Shown here: piece by piece, positions 8,536 to 16,886 of the stretch
Layout of the letters: each line of letters opens with the position of its first letter
Position numbering within the stretch: position 1 is the stretch's first letter
From: Sphingobium lactosutens
GTDB taxonomy: Bacteria > Pseudomonadota > Alphaproteobacteria > Sphingomonadales > Sphingomonadaceae
NCBI RefSeq assembly: GCF_013393185.1
Contig: NZ_QJQX01000052.1
Span: forward strand, 62,001 to 126,000
Length of the DNA stretch: 64,000 bases
Reading direction: 5' to 3'
The notes under the pieces: model-generated
Told to the model about the DNA's origin: nothing
The model's database searches: none
Seen by the model: only the letters and a program-made list of their open reading frames with translations
Position numbers and translations under genes: made by a program

Positions 8536-9087
8536 GGCGATCGATGTTGTAGAGGTCGCGATAGGTCTGCACGTCGTCGCGCGCGCCGGACGAAGAAGTC
8601 GCTAGTCGTCGAATTGCCGCGGAACACTGGTGGTCCGATTCTGACATTCGGTACCGCTTGAGGCGATGTCGCACACGAATGTCAGAATATGTTCGGACCA
8701 CTAGAAATATTGATTCTAGTGGATTTTACGATTTTGACATTTGTAGACCCATCCCAACCGCCAGGGGATGCAAATGTCAAAATCAATCCATTGGCGTCTC
8801 GCGATTGCCTTCGCCCTATGTGGAGAAGACGCCCGGGACATAGCGGATGGCGTCGCCGATGCTGTTGGCTGCCTGATCCTCGATCTGCCTGATCGATATG
8901 ACGCTGACCGACTGCGACATGCCGATCAGCGGTGTGTCCGCGCGCGTGGCGCTGATCGATCGGTTTACCTTGTACGACGTCTGCGCGTCACTGGCGTCAA
9001 TCGCGGTGTCAGTGACCGTAACCGAGCCGAAAGGCTGCTTCAGGGCGTCGCGCAACTGGCTCGTCCGGACATGGACATCTTCTATTT
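8536..9087 (-). pseudogene. Remnant of a TonB-dependent siderophore receptor, interrupted by a small element
   Basis: Two pieces of one receptor plug domain are visible on the minus strand. The first (about 9087 to 8791) reads ALKQPFGSVTVTDTAI, then ADTPLIGMSQSVSVI and AIRYVPGVFST, meets a TAG, and continues GEGNRETP. The second (about 8630 to 8536) reads VFRGNSTTSDFFV, shifts frame, and continues GARDDVQTYRDLYNIDR. Joined, they follow the usual order of siderophore-receptor plugs. The signal peptide and the entire barrel (some 500 residues) are missing; the gene stops at the tRNA fragment. A premature stop, a frameshift and a 160-bp insertion show long decay. Confidence 0.75.
8631..8790. mobile_element. 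160-bp MITE-like element with TG...CA ends
   Basis: The element lies between the GNRETP and VFRGN codons of the receptor remnant, so its limits can be read from the broken gene. Its ends are inverted repeats, TGGTCCGATTCTGACATTCG at 8631-8650 and the inverse of TGGATTGATTTTGACATTTG at 8771-8790, matching at 15 of 20 positions. Further copies of the end sequence lie inside: an inverted one at 8676-8700 and a direct one at 8730-8743. The 14-base arms 8730-8743 and 8771-8784 are perfect inverses, and a perfect 9-bp hairpin (8698-8706 with 8714-8722) sits in the middle. It has no coding capacity. It could be a true MITE or the two fused ends of a deleted insertion sequence. Confidence 0.6.
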
Positions 9088-10443
9088 CTATATCGTCCCA
9101 ATGTTCTGGTAATATCGGCGTGCCAGCCGCACTTCGATCCCGAATCCGGATGCAGGGAGGATCGCTGCAGATCCGCCATGCATACGCGCGACAGCCGCCA
9201 CCAGAGCGAGACCCAGCCCATGGCCATCGGTGGACCGGCTGGCTTCTGACCGGCTGAACCGGTCAAACAGGCGGGGGATATCTTCCTCAGGGACGCCCGG
9301 ACCATCGTCGTGTACGCATAGGCGGAGGAAATCTTCGTCCGGAGAGAGCGTGATCGAAACCCGCGTGCCGTAAGGTGTATGCCGCAGCGCATTGTCGAGC
9401 AGATTTGCGACCAACTGACGCAACAGGCGGCGGTCGCCATGCAGATTGAGATCGCGCGCAACACTGGATGAAAGCCGATGCGCAGAAATCTCGAAATCGG
9501 GATTATAAGAATCGACCAGATGATCGACCAAGTCGGTCATGGAGAGATTACGGAAATCGCGACGTAGCGTCCCGGCCTCGACTTCTGAAATGCGAAGGAT
9601 CGCAGCGAACAGCTCCAGCAATTCGCGCGATTCCGTGGAGGCGGCCTCAATCGCTGCTATTCTTTCATCGCCCTCTCTTGTCAGCGCTTCATGTAACCTG
9701 TTGTGCACGCGGGTCAGTGGCGTGCGCAGGTCGTGAGCGACATCGCTCGACACCTGCCGCAGATTTTCGACCAGGGCGGCATTGCGGTCGAGCATATGGT
9801 TCAGCGTTTCGGCGACCCGGTCGAACTCGCTGCCCGACCCGTCGAGCGGCATACGCTGGTGCAGATCGCCGGCTATAATCACCTGGGCCGCATCGTCGAA
9901 GCGGCGTAGTCTGCGCTGCGTCACCACGCCCACCGTCCATGCGCCACCGACCGCGAGCAGCAACATATAGGCGAAAGCGGCAAGGAACAGCTTCAGGATG
10001 GTGATGTCCATCTCGTCGATCACTTGACGATCCCCGGCGACAAGAAGTCTGCTCCCATCAGGCAGGCGCGTCGTCAGCGATTGGGCGATGCCGTCGTCCC
10101 GGCCATAGGGCAGCAATTCGACATAGCCTGGCGTCGCGGGCACCTGCGCCTCGAAAGCGCCAGCCAGTCGCTTGTCCTGCGGATCAAGCAGGATATAGCC
10201 CAAGCTTGCCGTGCTATGGGCCGCATCACGCTGTTGTATCAACGCCGCCAGCCGCGGCGTGCCACCATTGCCGGTCCGGGCGAGCAACGCGCGGGTTTCG
10301 GTGGCGATGCGATGGTCGAGCTGCACTTCCATCGCTTCATGTACCACGGCATAGGCCAGCACCCCGATCACAACCGTGGCAAGGGCGAAAATCAGGCTTA
10401 CCATCGCGGTAAGGCCGAATGTGGTGCGCCAGGGACGGCGCAT
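9088..10443 (-). CDS. Sensor histidine kinase of the efflux operon
   Basis: The 451-residue protein has one transmembrane helix near residues 6-33, a periplasmic domain of about 130 residues, a second helix (LFLAAFAYMLLLAVGGAW), a HAMP domain, the phosphoacceptor H box (SSDVAHDLRTPLTRV) and ATPase N, G1 and G2 motifs (NLLDNALRH; DDGPGVP; GHGLGLALV). This is a CusS/CzcS-like architecture. Its ATG overlaps the stop codon of the response-regulator gene (ATGA), so the pair is coupled. It is the last gene of a five-gene unit encoding an RND pump, and the kinase presumably senses the pumped compound in the periplasm. A decayed receptor gene follows immediately. Confidence 0.9.
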   Translation of the reverse strand: MRRPWRTTFGLTAMVSLIFALATVVIGVLAYAVVHEAMEVQLDHRIATETRALLARTGNGGTPRLAALIQQRDAAHSTASLGYILLDPQDKRLAGAFEAQVPATPGYVELLPYGRDDGIAQSLTTRLPDGSRLLVAGDRQVIDEMDITILKLFLAAFAYMLLLAVGGAWTVGVVTQRRLRRFDDAAQVIIAGDLHQRMPLDGSGSEFDRVAETLNHMLDRNAALVENLRQVSSDVAHDLRTPLTRVHNRLHEALTREGDERIAAIEAASTESRELLELFAAILRISEVEAGTLRRDFRNLSMTDLVDHLVDSYNPDFEISAHRLSSSVARDLNLHGDRRLLRQLVANLLDNALRHTPYGTRVSITLSPDEDFLRLCVHDDGPGVPEEDIPRLFDRFSRSEASRSTDGHGLGLALVAAVARMHGGSAAILPASGFGIEVRLARRYYQNIGTI

Positions 10444-11117
10444 CAATCGCTCCGGATCATATAGCCGGCGCCGCGCACGGTTTCGATCGCATCGACCGCG
10501 AATCCAGCGTTGAGCTTCGCTCGCAGGCGGCTGAGATGAGTTTCCACGATATTGGTCTTGGGCTCGAAATCGAAATCCCATACCCGTTCCAGTAACATCG
10601 TGCGGGTCATGACACGATGGCTGTTGCGCATCAGCTCGGCCAGCAGCAAGAATTCTCGCGGCTGAAGCGCCACCTTCCTGCCCGCCCGGTGGACCGTGCG
10701 ACGATGCAGGTCGATTTCTATGTCGCCGATTGTCAGTTTCGCTGTCTCTATCTGCGGCGACTGGCGACGACCGAGGGCATTGATGCGCGCCACCAGTTCG
10801 GAAAAGGCGAAGGGCTTGACCAGATAATCGTCGGCGCCGGCCTCCAGCCCCTCCACTCGATCGGCAATCCGGCCGATGGCGGTCAGCATCAGGACGGGCA
10901 TATTGTTGCCCGCAGCGCGCAGCATCTTGACCAGTGAAAGCCCGTCGAGGCCCGGCAGCATCCGATCGACAATGATCGCGTCGAAATCGCCATCGGCCGC
11001 CTGGAACAGGCCATCGCGCCCCTCAGCCGCGACCGTTACGGCGTGGCCGATCTCCCGCAGGCCGCGTTCGACGAAGTCGCGGGTTTCGCTGTCGTCTTCG
11101 ATGATGAGGATGCGCAT
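10443..11117 (-). CDS. OmpR/PhoB-family response regulator of the efflux operon
   Basis: This 224-residue protein has a receiver domain with the phosphoacceptor Asp in AIIVDRMLPG and the conserved Lys in YLVKPFAFSEL, followed by a winged-helix DNA-binding domain (VALQPREFLLLAELM, ETHLSRLRAKL, VRGAGYMI). The start at 11117 is preceded by GGAG and lies eight bases after the outer-membrane factor stop codon. Its partner kinase starts within its stop codon. It probably activates the pump operon in which it lies, a positive feedback arrangement, because it is downstream of and co-directional with the pump genes. Confidence 0.92.
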   Translation of the reverse strand: MRILIIEDDSETRDFVERGLREIGHAVTVAAEGRDGLFQAADGDFDAIIVDRMLPGLDGLSLVKMLRAAGNNMPVLMLTAIGRIADRVEGLEAGADDYLVKPFAFSELVARINALGRRQSPQIETAKLTIGDIEIDLHRRTVHRAGRKVALQPREFLLLAELMRNSHRVMTRTMLLERVWDFDFEPKTNIVETHLSRLRAKLNAGFAVDAIETVRGAGYMIRSD

Positions 11118-11125
11118 GACGTCTC

Positions 11126-12520
11126 CTAACCGATCGGTCGCACGGGATCGAGAGGCTGTAGCGCGTCCTGCCATCCGCCGCCCAGCGCCCGGAAAAGCGC
11201 GACATAGGATTGGGCGATCAACAGGTCAGATTGCGCGGTCGCCAACGCAGCGGTTGCCCGCGTGCGTTCCGCATCGATGGCGAGCAGCGGCGACACGTCG
11301 CCCAGACGCGCGCGCGATGCCGTGCGGCGGGCATAGAGCGCCGCCTCGTTGGTCGCCGTCGTCAGCGCGCTATTGCGCTGCGCTTCCGCCTGAATAACCG
11401 CCAGCGCGGTTTCCACTTCGCGCAGCGCCCGCAGGATGGCGACATCCCAACTGGCCAGCGCGCCGCGCTCTTTAGCCTGAGCCTGCGCGATCTTGGCCCG
11501 CGCGGGCGCCTGATTAGGAAAAGCCCAGCTAATGAGCGGGGATGCAGTCGCGGCGAACCCGCCGGACAGCAGGCCCAACGCGCCGCCCAGATTGACTTTG
11601 GGATAGAGTTCGGCGCGGGCCACGCCGATCCCGGCGGTGGCGGACGCCAGCCTGCGTTCCGCCTCTCGAATGTCCGGGCGACGGAGCAGAAGCGCCGCGC
11701 CGTCACCAACTGGGGCGGCCGCTGTCAGCCGGGGCAGCGCCGCGCAGTCAATGGCGGCGATGTACGCATCAGTCGGTGGCCGCCCCTGAAGGGTGGCGAG
11801 ACGATAGCGTGCGCCATCGCGCGCGGCGTCGAAGGACGGCAGCATAGCGCGGGAGCTGGCAAGAAGGCTGGCCGCCTGCGACACCTCCAGCGGAGAAAGT
11901 TCTCCGGCGCGATATTGTGTCTGCACGCCCTTGAGGTTGCGCTCCTGCGTCGCGACGATTTCGCGCGCGATCCGGCCAACATGGGTCGCGCCGCACAGGT
12001 CTACATAGGCCAGCACCGTGTCGGCTGCGATGGAAACGCGTACCCCGTCCATCGCGGCCGCCTGCGCGTCAGCATCGGCTTGCGCGGCCAGCGCCCCCGA
12101 CCTCAGTCGTCCGAACAGGTCGATGTCCCAACTGATCGTTGCGGCGGCGTCATAGTCGCTGGCGGACACATTGGCAGCGCTTGGCTGGCCGGACGGATTG
12201 TCCACGCTCATGCTGCTTTCGATAATCGGCTGCGGCAACCGTGCGGCGTCGGCTTGCCGCATCGCGGCGCGGGCTGCGTCCAGATTGGCATAGGCGACGC
12301 GCAGATCGGCATTGGCGGCGAGGCTCGCCTGCACAAGGCTGTCCAGTTGCGCATCGTTGAACAGGCGCCACCACTGGTCCGGCACCGGTGCGATCGACGC
12401 AGCGGCCCGTGTCGTGAAAGGGGGGCTGGCCGTCGGCGGCGCGACGCGGACGGGCGGGGGCGATGCGGCCATGCAGCCGCCTGCCAGAAGCGCGCCCAAT
12501 GCGCTAAAACGGTGGATCAT
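11126..12520 (-). CDS. Outer-membrane efflux factor (NodT/TolC-like lipoprotein)
   Basis: The 464-residue protein has a lipoprotein-like leader ending LLAGGC, and two repeats of the outer-membrane efflux protein domain rich in alanine-containing helices (LRVAYANLDAARAAMRQADA; RRPDIREAERRLASATAGIG). It forms the outer-membrane channel of a tripartite RND system. Its ATG overlaps the TGA of the RND permease gene (ATGA), so both are translated from one mRNA. The order here is adaptor, permease, channel, regulator, kinase. Confidence 0.9.
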   Translation of the reverse strand: MIHRFSALGALLAGGCMAASPPPVRVAPPTASPPFTTRAAASIAPVPDQWWRLFNDAQLDSLVQASLAANADLRVAYANLDAARAAMRQADAARLPQPIIESSMSVDNPSGQPSAANVSASDYDAAATISWDIDLFGRLRSGALAAQADADAQAAAMDGVRVSIAADTVLAYVDLCGATHVGRIAREIVATQERNLKGVQTQYRAGELSPLEVSQAASLLASSRAMLPSFDAARDGARYRLATLQGRPPTDAYIAAIDCAALPRLTAAAPVGDGAALLLRRPDIREAERRLASATAGIGVARAELYPKVNLGGALGLLSGGFAATASPLISWAFPNQAPARAKIAQAQAKERGALASWDVAILRALREVETALAVIQAEAQRNSALTTATNEAALYARRTASRARLGDVSPLLAIDAERTRATAALATAQSDLLIAQSYVALFRALGGGWQDALQPLDPVRPIG

Positions 12521-15500
12521 GCCGCGTCTCCCTTCGCCGCCGGTGCTCGCTCGGTCGCGCCCTGCGGATCCTCGCCGAAGCGCGCATAGAGCGCGGGCAT
12601 CAGGAACAGGTTAAGCAGGGTCGAGGACACAAGACCACCCAGGATCACGATCGCCATCGGATGCTCGATCTCATGGCCCGGCGCATTGCCCGCCACGATC
12701 AGCGGCACCAATGCAAGCCCCGCGCACGCCGCCGTCATCAGGATCGGCACCAGCCTCTCCTCCGCACCACGCAGGATCAGGGCAGGGCCGAATGGCTCGT
12801 GCTCATGAACCCGCAGATGATGATAATGGGATAGCAGCATGATGCCGTTGCGCGCGGCGATGCCGATCACCGTGACGAAACCGACCAGTGAGCCAAGCGA
12901 CAGCAGGCCGCCGGTCAACGCCACCGCCACCACGCCGCCGACGAGGGCGAAGGGCAGGCTGATTGCGACCAGCGCCGTGATCCGCCCGGACCGGAATTCC
13001 AGCCCCACCAGGATCAATATGCCGATCAGGCACAACAGTCCGGTCGTCCAGAGCCGCTGGCGCGATTCCTTCAGAGCGGCATATTCACCCAGCACCTTGG
13101 CATGATAGCCCTGTGCAAACGGCGTCTGCGTCACGGCCTGCTCCACGGCCCGCGCCACGGTGCCCAGATCCGATCCGCTGACGTTCAGCGTTACGTCCAG
13201 ACGGCGCTGGCCGTTTTCGCGTTTGACTTCGTTGGGTGCGGGTTGGATGCGCACATCGGCGACATCGCGCAGCCGCACCGGCGTTCCCGCGGGCGTCTGG
13301 ATCATCAGATTCCGAAGCGCGTGAAGGTCGCCCCGGATCGCCGGCTCGCCCCAGATCGCAACGTCGAACGCCTTCTGGTCGCGATATACCTCGCCAAGCT
13401 TCTGCCCGGCGATCAGGCTTTGCGCCTGCCGACGGACTTCGCCCGGCGTCAGGCCCAGCGTCGCCATGTCGGCGGGGCGGGGACGGATCTGGATTTGCGG
13501 CACCAGCACTTGAGATTCGACCTTTAGGTCCGCCACGCCGTCCAGATGCGCGATCTTTGCCTTCAGTCGATCAGCGCTGGCGCGCAATTCGGCTTGGTCG
13601 GGGCCGAAAATGCGCACGACGACTGTAGCGCCCGCGCCTGACAGCACTTCCTTGATCCGTTCACGCAGATAGGTGAGAACGTCGCGGAACAGGCCAGGAT
13701 AGCCTTCGATCACTTCCTTGATCTTCGCCACACTGCCGTCATAGTCGGCCTTCTCGTCTAGACTGATCCACAATTCGGTGAAGTTCGGACCAACCACTTC
13801 GTCGGCGGCCTCGGCGCGGCCGATATGCGCGCCGAAATTGCGGACGCCGGGGATGGCGCGCAGTTCCTTCGACACCTTGATCGTGATCCTGTCCATCGCC
13901 TCGATCGAAGAGCCGGGCTTTTCCAGCCAGTGCATCAGGAAATCGGTTTCACGAAAATCGGGCAGGAACTGGTCCTCGAACGTCGCGTAGCCGATGCCAG
14001 CGAGCAGCAGTCCGCCAGCCACCACGCCCATCACCGAGCGCGGTGCGTCGATCAGGCGGGGCAGGGCGGCGGCATATCGGCGCTTGAGCGCAGCCACGAA
14101 GGGCGTGTCCCGTTCGGCCTTGAGTGGCGCATTGGGTAACAGGAGCAGACACATTGCAGGCGTCACGACCAGCGCCACCAGCAGCGACGCGCCGATCGCC
14201 AGCACATAGGCGATCGCCAGCGGCTGGAAGAAGGTGCCAGCCACGCCACCAAGGAAGAAGATCGGCAGGAACACCAGCATCACGATCAGTGATGCGAACA
14301 CGACCGCCGAACGCACCTCCAGCGATGCCGTCAGCACAACGTCGAAGGCGGATCGGGGATGGTCTGCTTGCCCGTTGAGCCGCAGGCGGCGAGCTATATT
14401 CTCGACGTCGATGATCGCATCGTCCACGACCTCGCCCAGCGCGATGACGAGGCCCGCGATGACCATCGTGTTGATCGTCGTGCCGCTCCACAGCAGGACG
14501 AGACCCGCGCCGAGCAGCGAAAGGGGGATCGCGACCAGACTGATCGTCGCCTGCCGCCAGTCGCGAGTGAAGAGGAACAGCACGACAGCGACAAGAAAGC
14601 AGCCGATCGCCAGCGCGCGGGTCAGATTGTCGATCGACCGTTCGATGAAGGTGGCTGGGCGGAAGATCGTGCTGTCTATCTTCACGTCCTTCAGGCCCGG
14701 TTTGATCTCGTCGAGCGCGGCCTCGACTGCGTGTGTCAGGTCCAGCGTGTTACCGGTCGGCTGTTTCTCGACGATGAGCATGATGCCGGGGCCATCGTCG
14801 ATGATGGCATTGCCGATCGGCGCGGCGAACTCTTCGGACACGCGCGCGACGTCGCCGATCCGCACTGGCGCGTCGCCTGCCAGTTTGATGATGGTGCGGG
14901 CCAGATCGTCGGGGGTCTGGATCGCGCCGGGTTGCTGTACCGCCAGCCGCTGGTTGGCGGTATCGACGAAGCCGGCGCCGCCGACCAGCACGGCGTCACC
15001 CGCCGCCGCACGCAGGTCGTTCAGCGTTATGCCCGCCGCGCGCAGCCGATCGGGATCGACCAGTATCTGCAACTGTCGGTCGCGCATACCCCACATCGCC
15101 ACATTGGCGACGCCCGGCACCGCCATCAGGCGCGGCCGGATGGTCCAGCGCACCAGTTCGGATAGTTGCATCTGGTCGAGCTTTTTGGACGAGATGCCGA
15201 TCTTCATCGCCCGGCTGGTCGAGGACAGGGGCGGCAGCATCACCGGCGGCCGGGCCGCCGTGGGCAGACGGCCCTGCACCTGCGCGACGCGTTCCTGCAC
15301 CATCTGCCGCGCACGCATGACGTCCGTGCCGCGGTCTAGCAGGATCACGACCGACGACAGGCCCAGCACGGATTTGGAGCGTAGCGTGGCGAGGTTGGGA
15401 ATGCCGTTAACCTGGGTCTCGATCGGTACGGTAATCAGGCTTTCGACTTCCTCGGTCGACAGGCCTGGCGCTTCTGTCTGGATCTCCACCATCGGCGGAG

Positions 15501-15627
15501 CGAATTCGGGAAAGACGTCGAGTGGAACGTGGGTGGAGGCGCGTAGACCCAGTACTACCAACAGCGCGGCCATTGCCAGCACCAGCACGCGCTGGGTCAG
15601 CGCCGCGCGAACAAGCCATGCCAGCAT
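12517..15627 (-). CDS. RND efflux permease, CzcA/CusA-like family
   Basis: At 1036 residues with twelve predicted helices and two large periplasmic loops, this is an inner-membrane proton-driven RND pump. The N-terminus (VPLDVFPEFAPPMVEIQTEAPGLS) and the TRDWRQATISLVAIPLS segment resemble heavy-metal-type RND proteins. However, helix 4 reads GEVVDDAIIDVENI, a form found in CzcA-like pumps whose substrates are poorly known, so the substrate is left open (metal or organic). The start codon overlaps the adaptor stop. The neighbouring kinase and regulator resemble copper or zinc/cadmium sensing pairs, which favours a metal but does not prove it. Confidence 0.9.
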   Translation of the reverse strand: MLAWLVRAALTQRVLVLAMAALLVVLGLRASTHVPLDVFPEFAPPMVEIQTEAPGLSTEEVESLITVPIETQVNGIPNLATLRSKSVLGLSSVVILLDRGTDVMRARQMVQERVAQVQGRLPTAARPPVMLPPLSSTSRAMKIGISSKKLDQMQLSELVRWTIRPRLMAVPGVANVAMWGMRDRQLQILVDPDRLRAAGITLNDLRAAAGDAVLVGGAGFVDTANQRLAVQQPGAIQTPDDLARTIIKLAGDAPVRIGDVARVSEEFAAPIGNAIIDDGPGIMLIVEKQPTGNTLDLTHAVEAALDEIKPGLKDVKIDSTIFRPATFIERSIDNLTRALAIGCFLVAVVLFLFTRDWRQATISLVAIPLSLLGAGLVLLWSGTTINTMVIAGLVIALGEVVDDAIIDVENIARRLRLNGQADHPRSAFDVVLTASLEVRSAVVFASLIVMLVFLPIFFLGGVAGTFFQPLAIAYVLAIGASLLVALVVTPAMCLLLLPNAPLKAERDTPFVAALKRRYAAALPRLIDAPRSVMGVVAGGLLLAGIGYATFEDQFLPDFRETDFLMHWLEKPGSSIEAMDRITIKVSKELRAIPGVRNFGAHIGRAEAADEVVGPNFTELWISLDEKADYDGSVAKIKEVIEGYPGLFRDVLTYLRERIKEVLSGAGATVVVRIFGPDQAELRASADRLKAKIAHLDGVADLKVESQVLVPQIQIRPRPADMATLGLTPGEVRRQAQSLIAGQKLGEVYRDQKAFDVAIWGEPAIRGDLHALRNLMIQTPAGTPVRLRDVADVRIQPAPNEVKRENGQRRLDVTLNVSGSDLGTVARAVEQAVTQTPFAQGYHAKVLGEYAALKESRQRLWTTGLLCLIGILILVGLEFRSGRITALVAISLPFALVGGVVAVALTGGLLSLGSLVGFVTVIGIAARNGIMLLSHYHHLRVHEHEPFGPALILRGAEERLVPILMTAACAGLALVPLIVAGNAPGHEIEHPMAIVILGGLVSSTLLNLFLMPALYARFGEDPQGATERAPAAKGDAA

Positions 15628-16604
15628 CAGTGCGCGACCCCGAACTCGGTGCCGAACAATTCCATCGCCCCGGTCGTGACGACGCGCATGCCCGGTTCAA
15701 GTCCGCGCGATATGATCGCGCGACCCGCCCCGATAGATGCGATCTCCACGCGCTGGCGCAGATAGTGGTTCGGCTCGGTCTGAACATAGACCCATTCCCC
15801 GCCATAAATGTCGCGCAGAATGGCGGAGGGGGGCACCGTCAACCCTTGCTGCATCCGCCCCATCGGTAGCTGAACTGCGACCCTCTGACCGACGCGCCAT
15901 TCATGGTTGCGATTGTCGATGGCATAATAGAGATCGACGGTACCCGCCACAGCATTGGCCGAAGGCGGCGCCTGAACCGGACGCGCATTGCGGCCAGCGT
16001 CGGTCGCGCCCAGCGTCCGGATGAGCGCGGACGAGGATCGGGCCACATCGGCGACATCCGTCCCGGATACGGAGACACGCACCCACAGCGTCTTTTGGCG
16101 ATCCAGCGCGGAGACGGAAGGCCCCAACAACCGCCGTTGTTCGACCGCCACATTGGCCTGCGCCTGCGCGGTGGCGAGCGCCGCTGCCGCCTCGTCGCGC
16201 GCGCGGATGCTGCCCGCCTCTTCGGCCACCAACTGGCTCGCCCGGTCGAGGGCGATGCGGGCGAGGCGGGCCTGGGCGCGCGTCCGTGCGACCTCGCCAT
16301 CGGCCGCGGCCTGCGCGGTCCCGATCTGGGCAAGGTTGCTGAGCGATCCGATCGGCACGCCGCCCGCGCCATTGGGCACTACGATCTCTCCGCTGGTCTC
16401 GCGCATCATCGCGGCTTGGCCTTCGTCAACCTTGACTGTGGCGATGCCGAGCCGCTGGACGGCTTGCGGAGTCAGCGTGAGTTTCAGCAGTTCCGCTTCA
16501 TGCGTGATCGCCTCCGCCTTGGCCGGGGCCGTCGCGGGCGACTTGGCTTTTTCATCGCACGCCGGCAGCAGAAGCAGAACGCAGAGGCAGGAAATGCGGT
16601 GCAT
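15627..16604 (-). CDS. RND periplasmic adaptor (membrane-fusion lipoprotein)
   Basis: The 325-residue protein starts with a lipoprotein signal (CVLLLLPAC), then a barrel-sandwich and alpha-hairpin region rich in Ala and Arg (residues about 90-170) and a C-terminal region with GLTVPPSAILRDIYGGEWVYV and GLEPGMRVVTTGAMELFG. It links the permease to the outer-membrane channel. It is short for the family and lacks the N-terminal histidine-rich metal-binding extension of some CzcB proteins. It is the first gene of the operon; the 280-bp region upstream should hold the promoter. The stop overlaps the permease start as ATGA. Confidence 0.88.
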   Translation of the reverse strand: MHRISCLCVLLLLPACDEKAKSPATAPAKAEAITHEAELLKLTLTPQAVQRLGIATVKVDEGQAAMMRETSGEIVVPNGAGGVPIGSLSNLAQIGTAQAAADGEVARTRAQARLARIALDRASQLVAEEAGSIRARDEAAAALATAQAQANVAVEQRRLLGPSVSALDRQKTLWVRVSVSGTDVADVARSSSALIRTLGATDAGRNARPVQAPPSANAVAGTVDLYYAIDNRNHEWRVGQRVAVQLPMGRMQQGLTVPPSAILRDIYGGEWVYVQTEPNHYLRQRVEIASIGAGRAIISRGLEPGMRVVTTGAMELFGTEFGVAH

Positions 16605-16886
16605 GGAGACTCGCCATCAATGAAACAGACCGTCTCTGTATCGGCGCGTGGTGGAACCCTGCTTTCGGCAACTATACCATTTGTCCATCTTTCGCCGGAT
16701 CGTTGCTAAAATTGCAAATGAGTGGGGGCGGATGTGCCCGTCCTCACATCGGTCGCCCCCCAAATTCTTTGAAACGCTCCCGGCCAACATGGTTGCGATC
16801 GGGGCTTGGTGGGGAAGGGCGCGCGCAGGCCGGGACAGCGCGCAGACGTCAGGCCTTCGCCTGATCCCGGCTCAAGCTGTCGTTCA
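16605..16886. other. Intergenic region upstream of the efflux operon
   Basis: No gene or strong repeat is seen. The region must contain the promoter of the efflux operon (reading leftwards) and the 3' end of the nitrate reductase transcript. No clear operator could be picked out by eye. Confidence 0.4.

Noticed and set aside
8768..9112. A plus-strand frame beginning MSKSIHWRLAIAFALCG that looked like a signal peptide
   Set aside because: It starts inside the small inverted-repeat element and runs antisense to the receptor remnant, whose codons match a known family.
14234..15679. A 481-residue frame antisense to the RND permease gene
   Set aside because: It is dominated by Ser, Arg and Thr and lies opposite a full-length RND permease; no independent evidence supports it.
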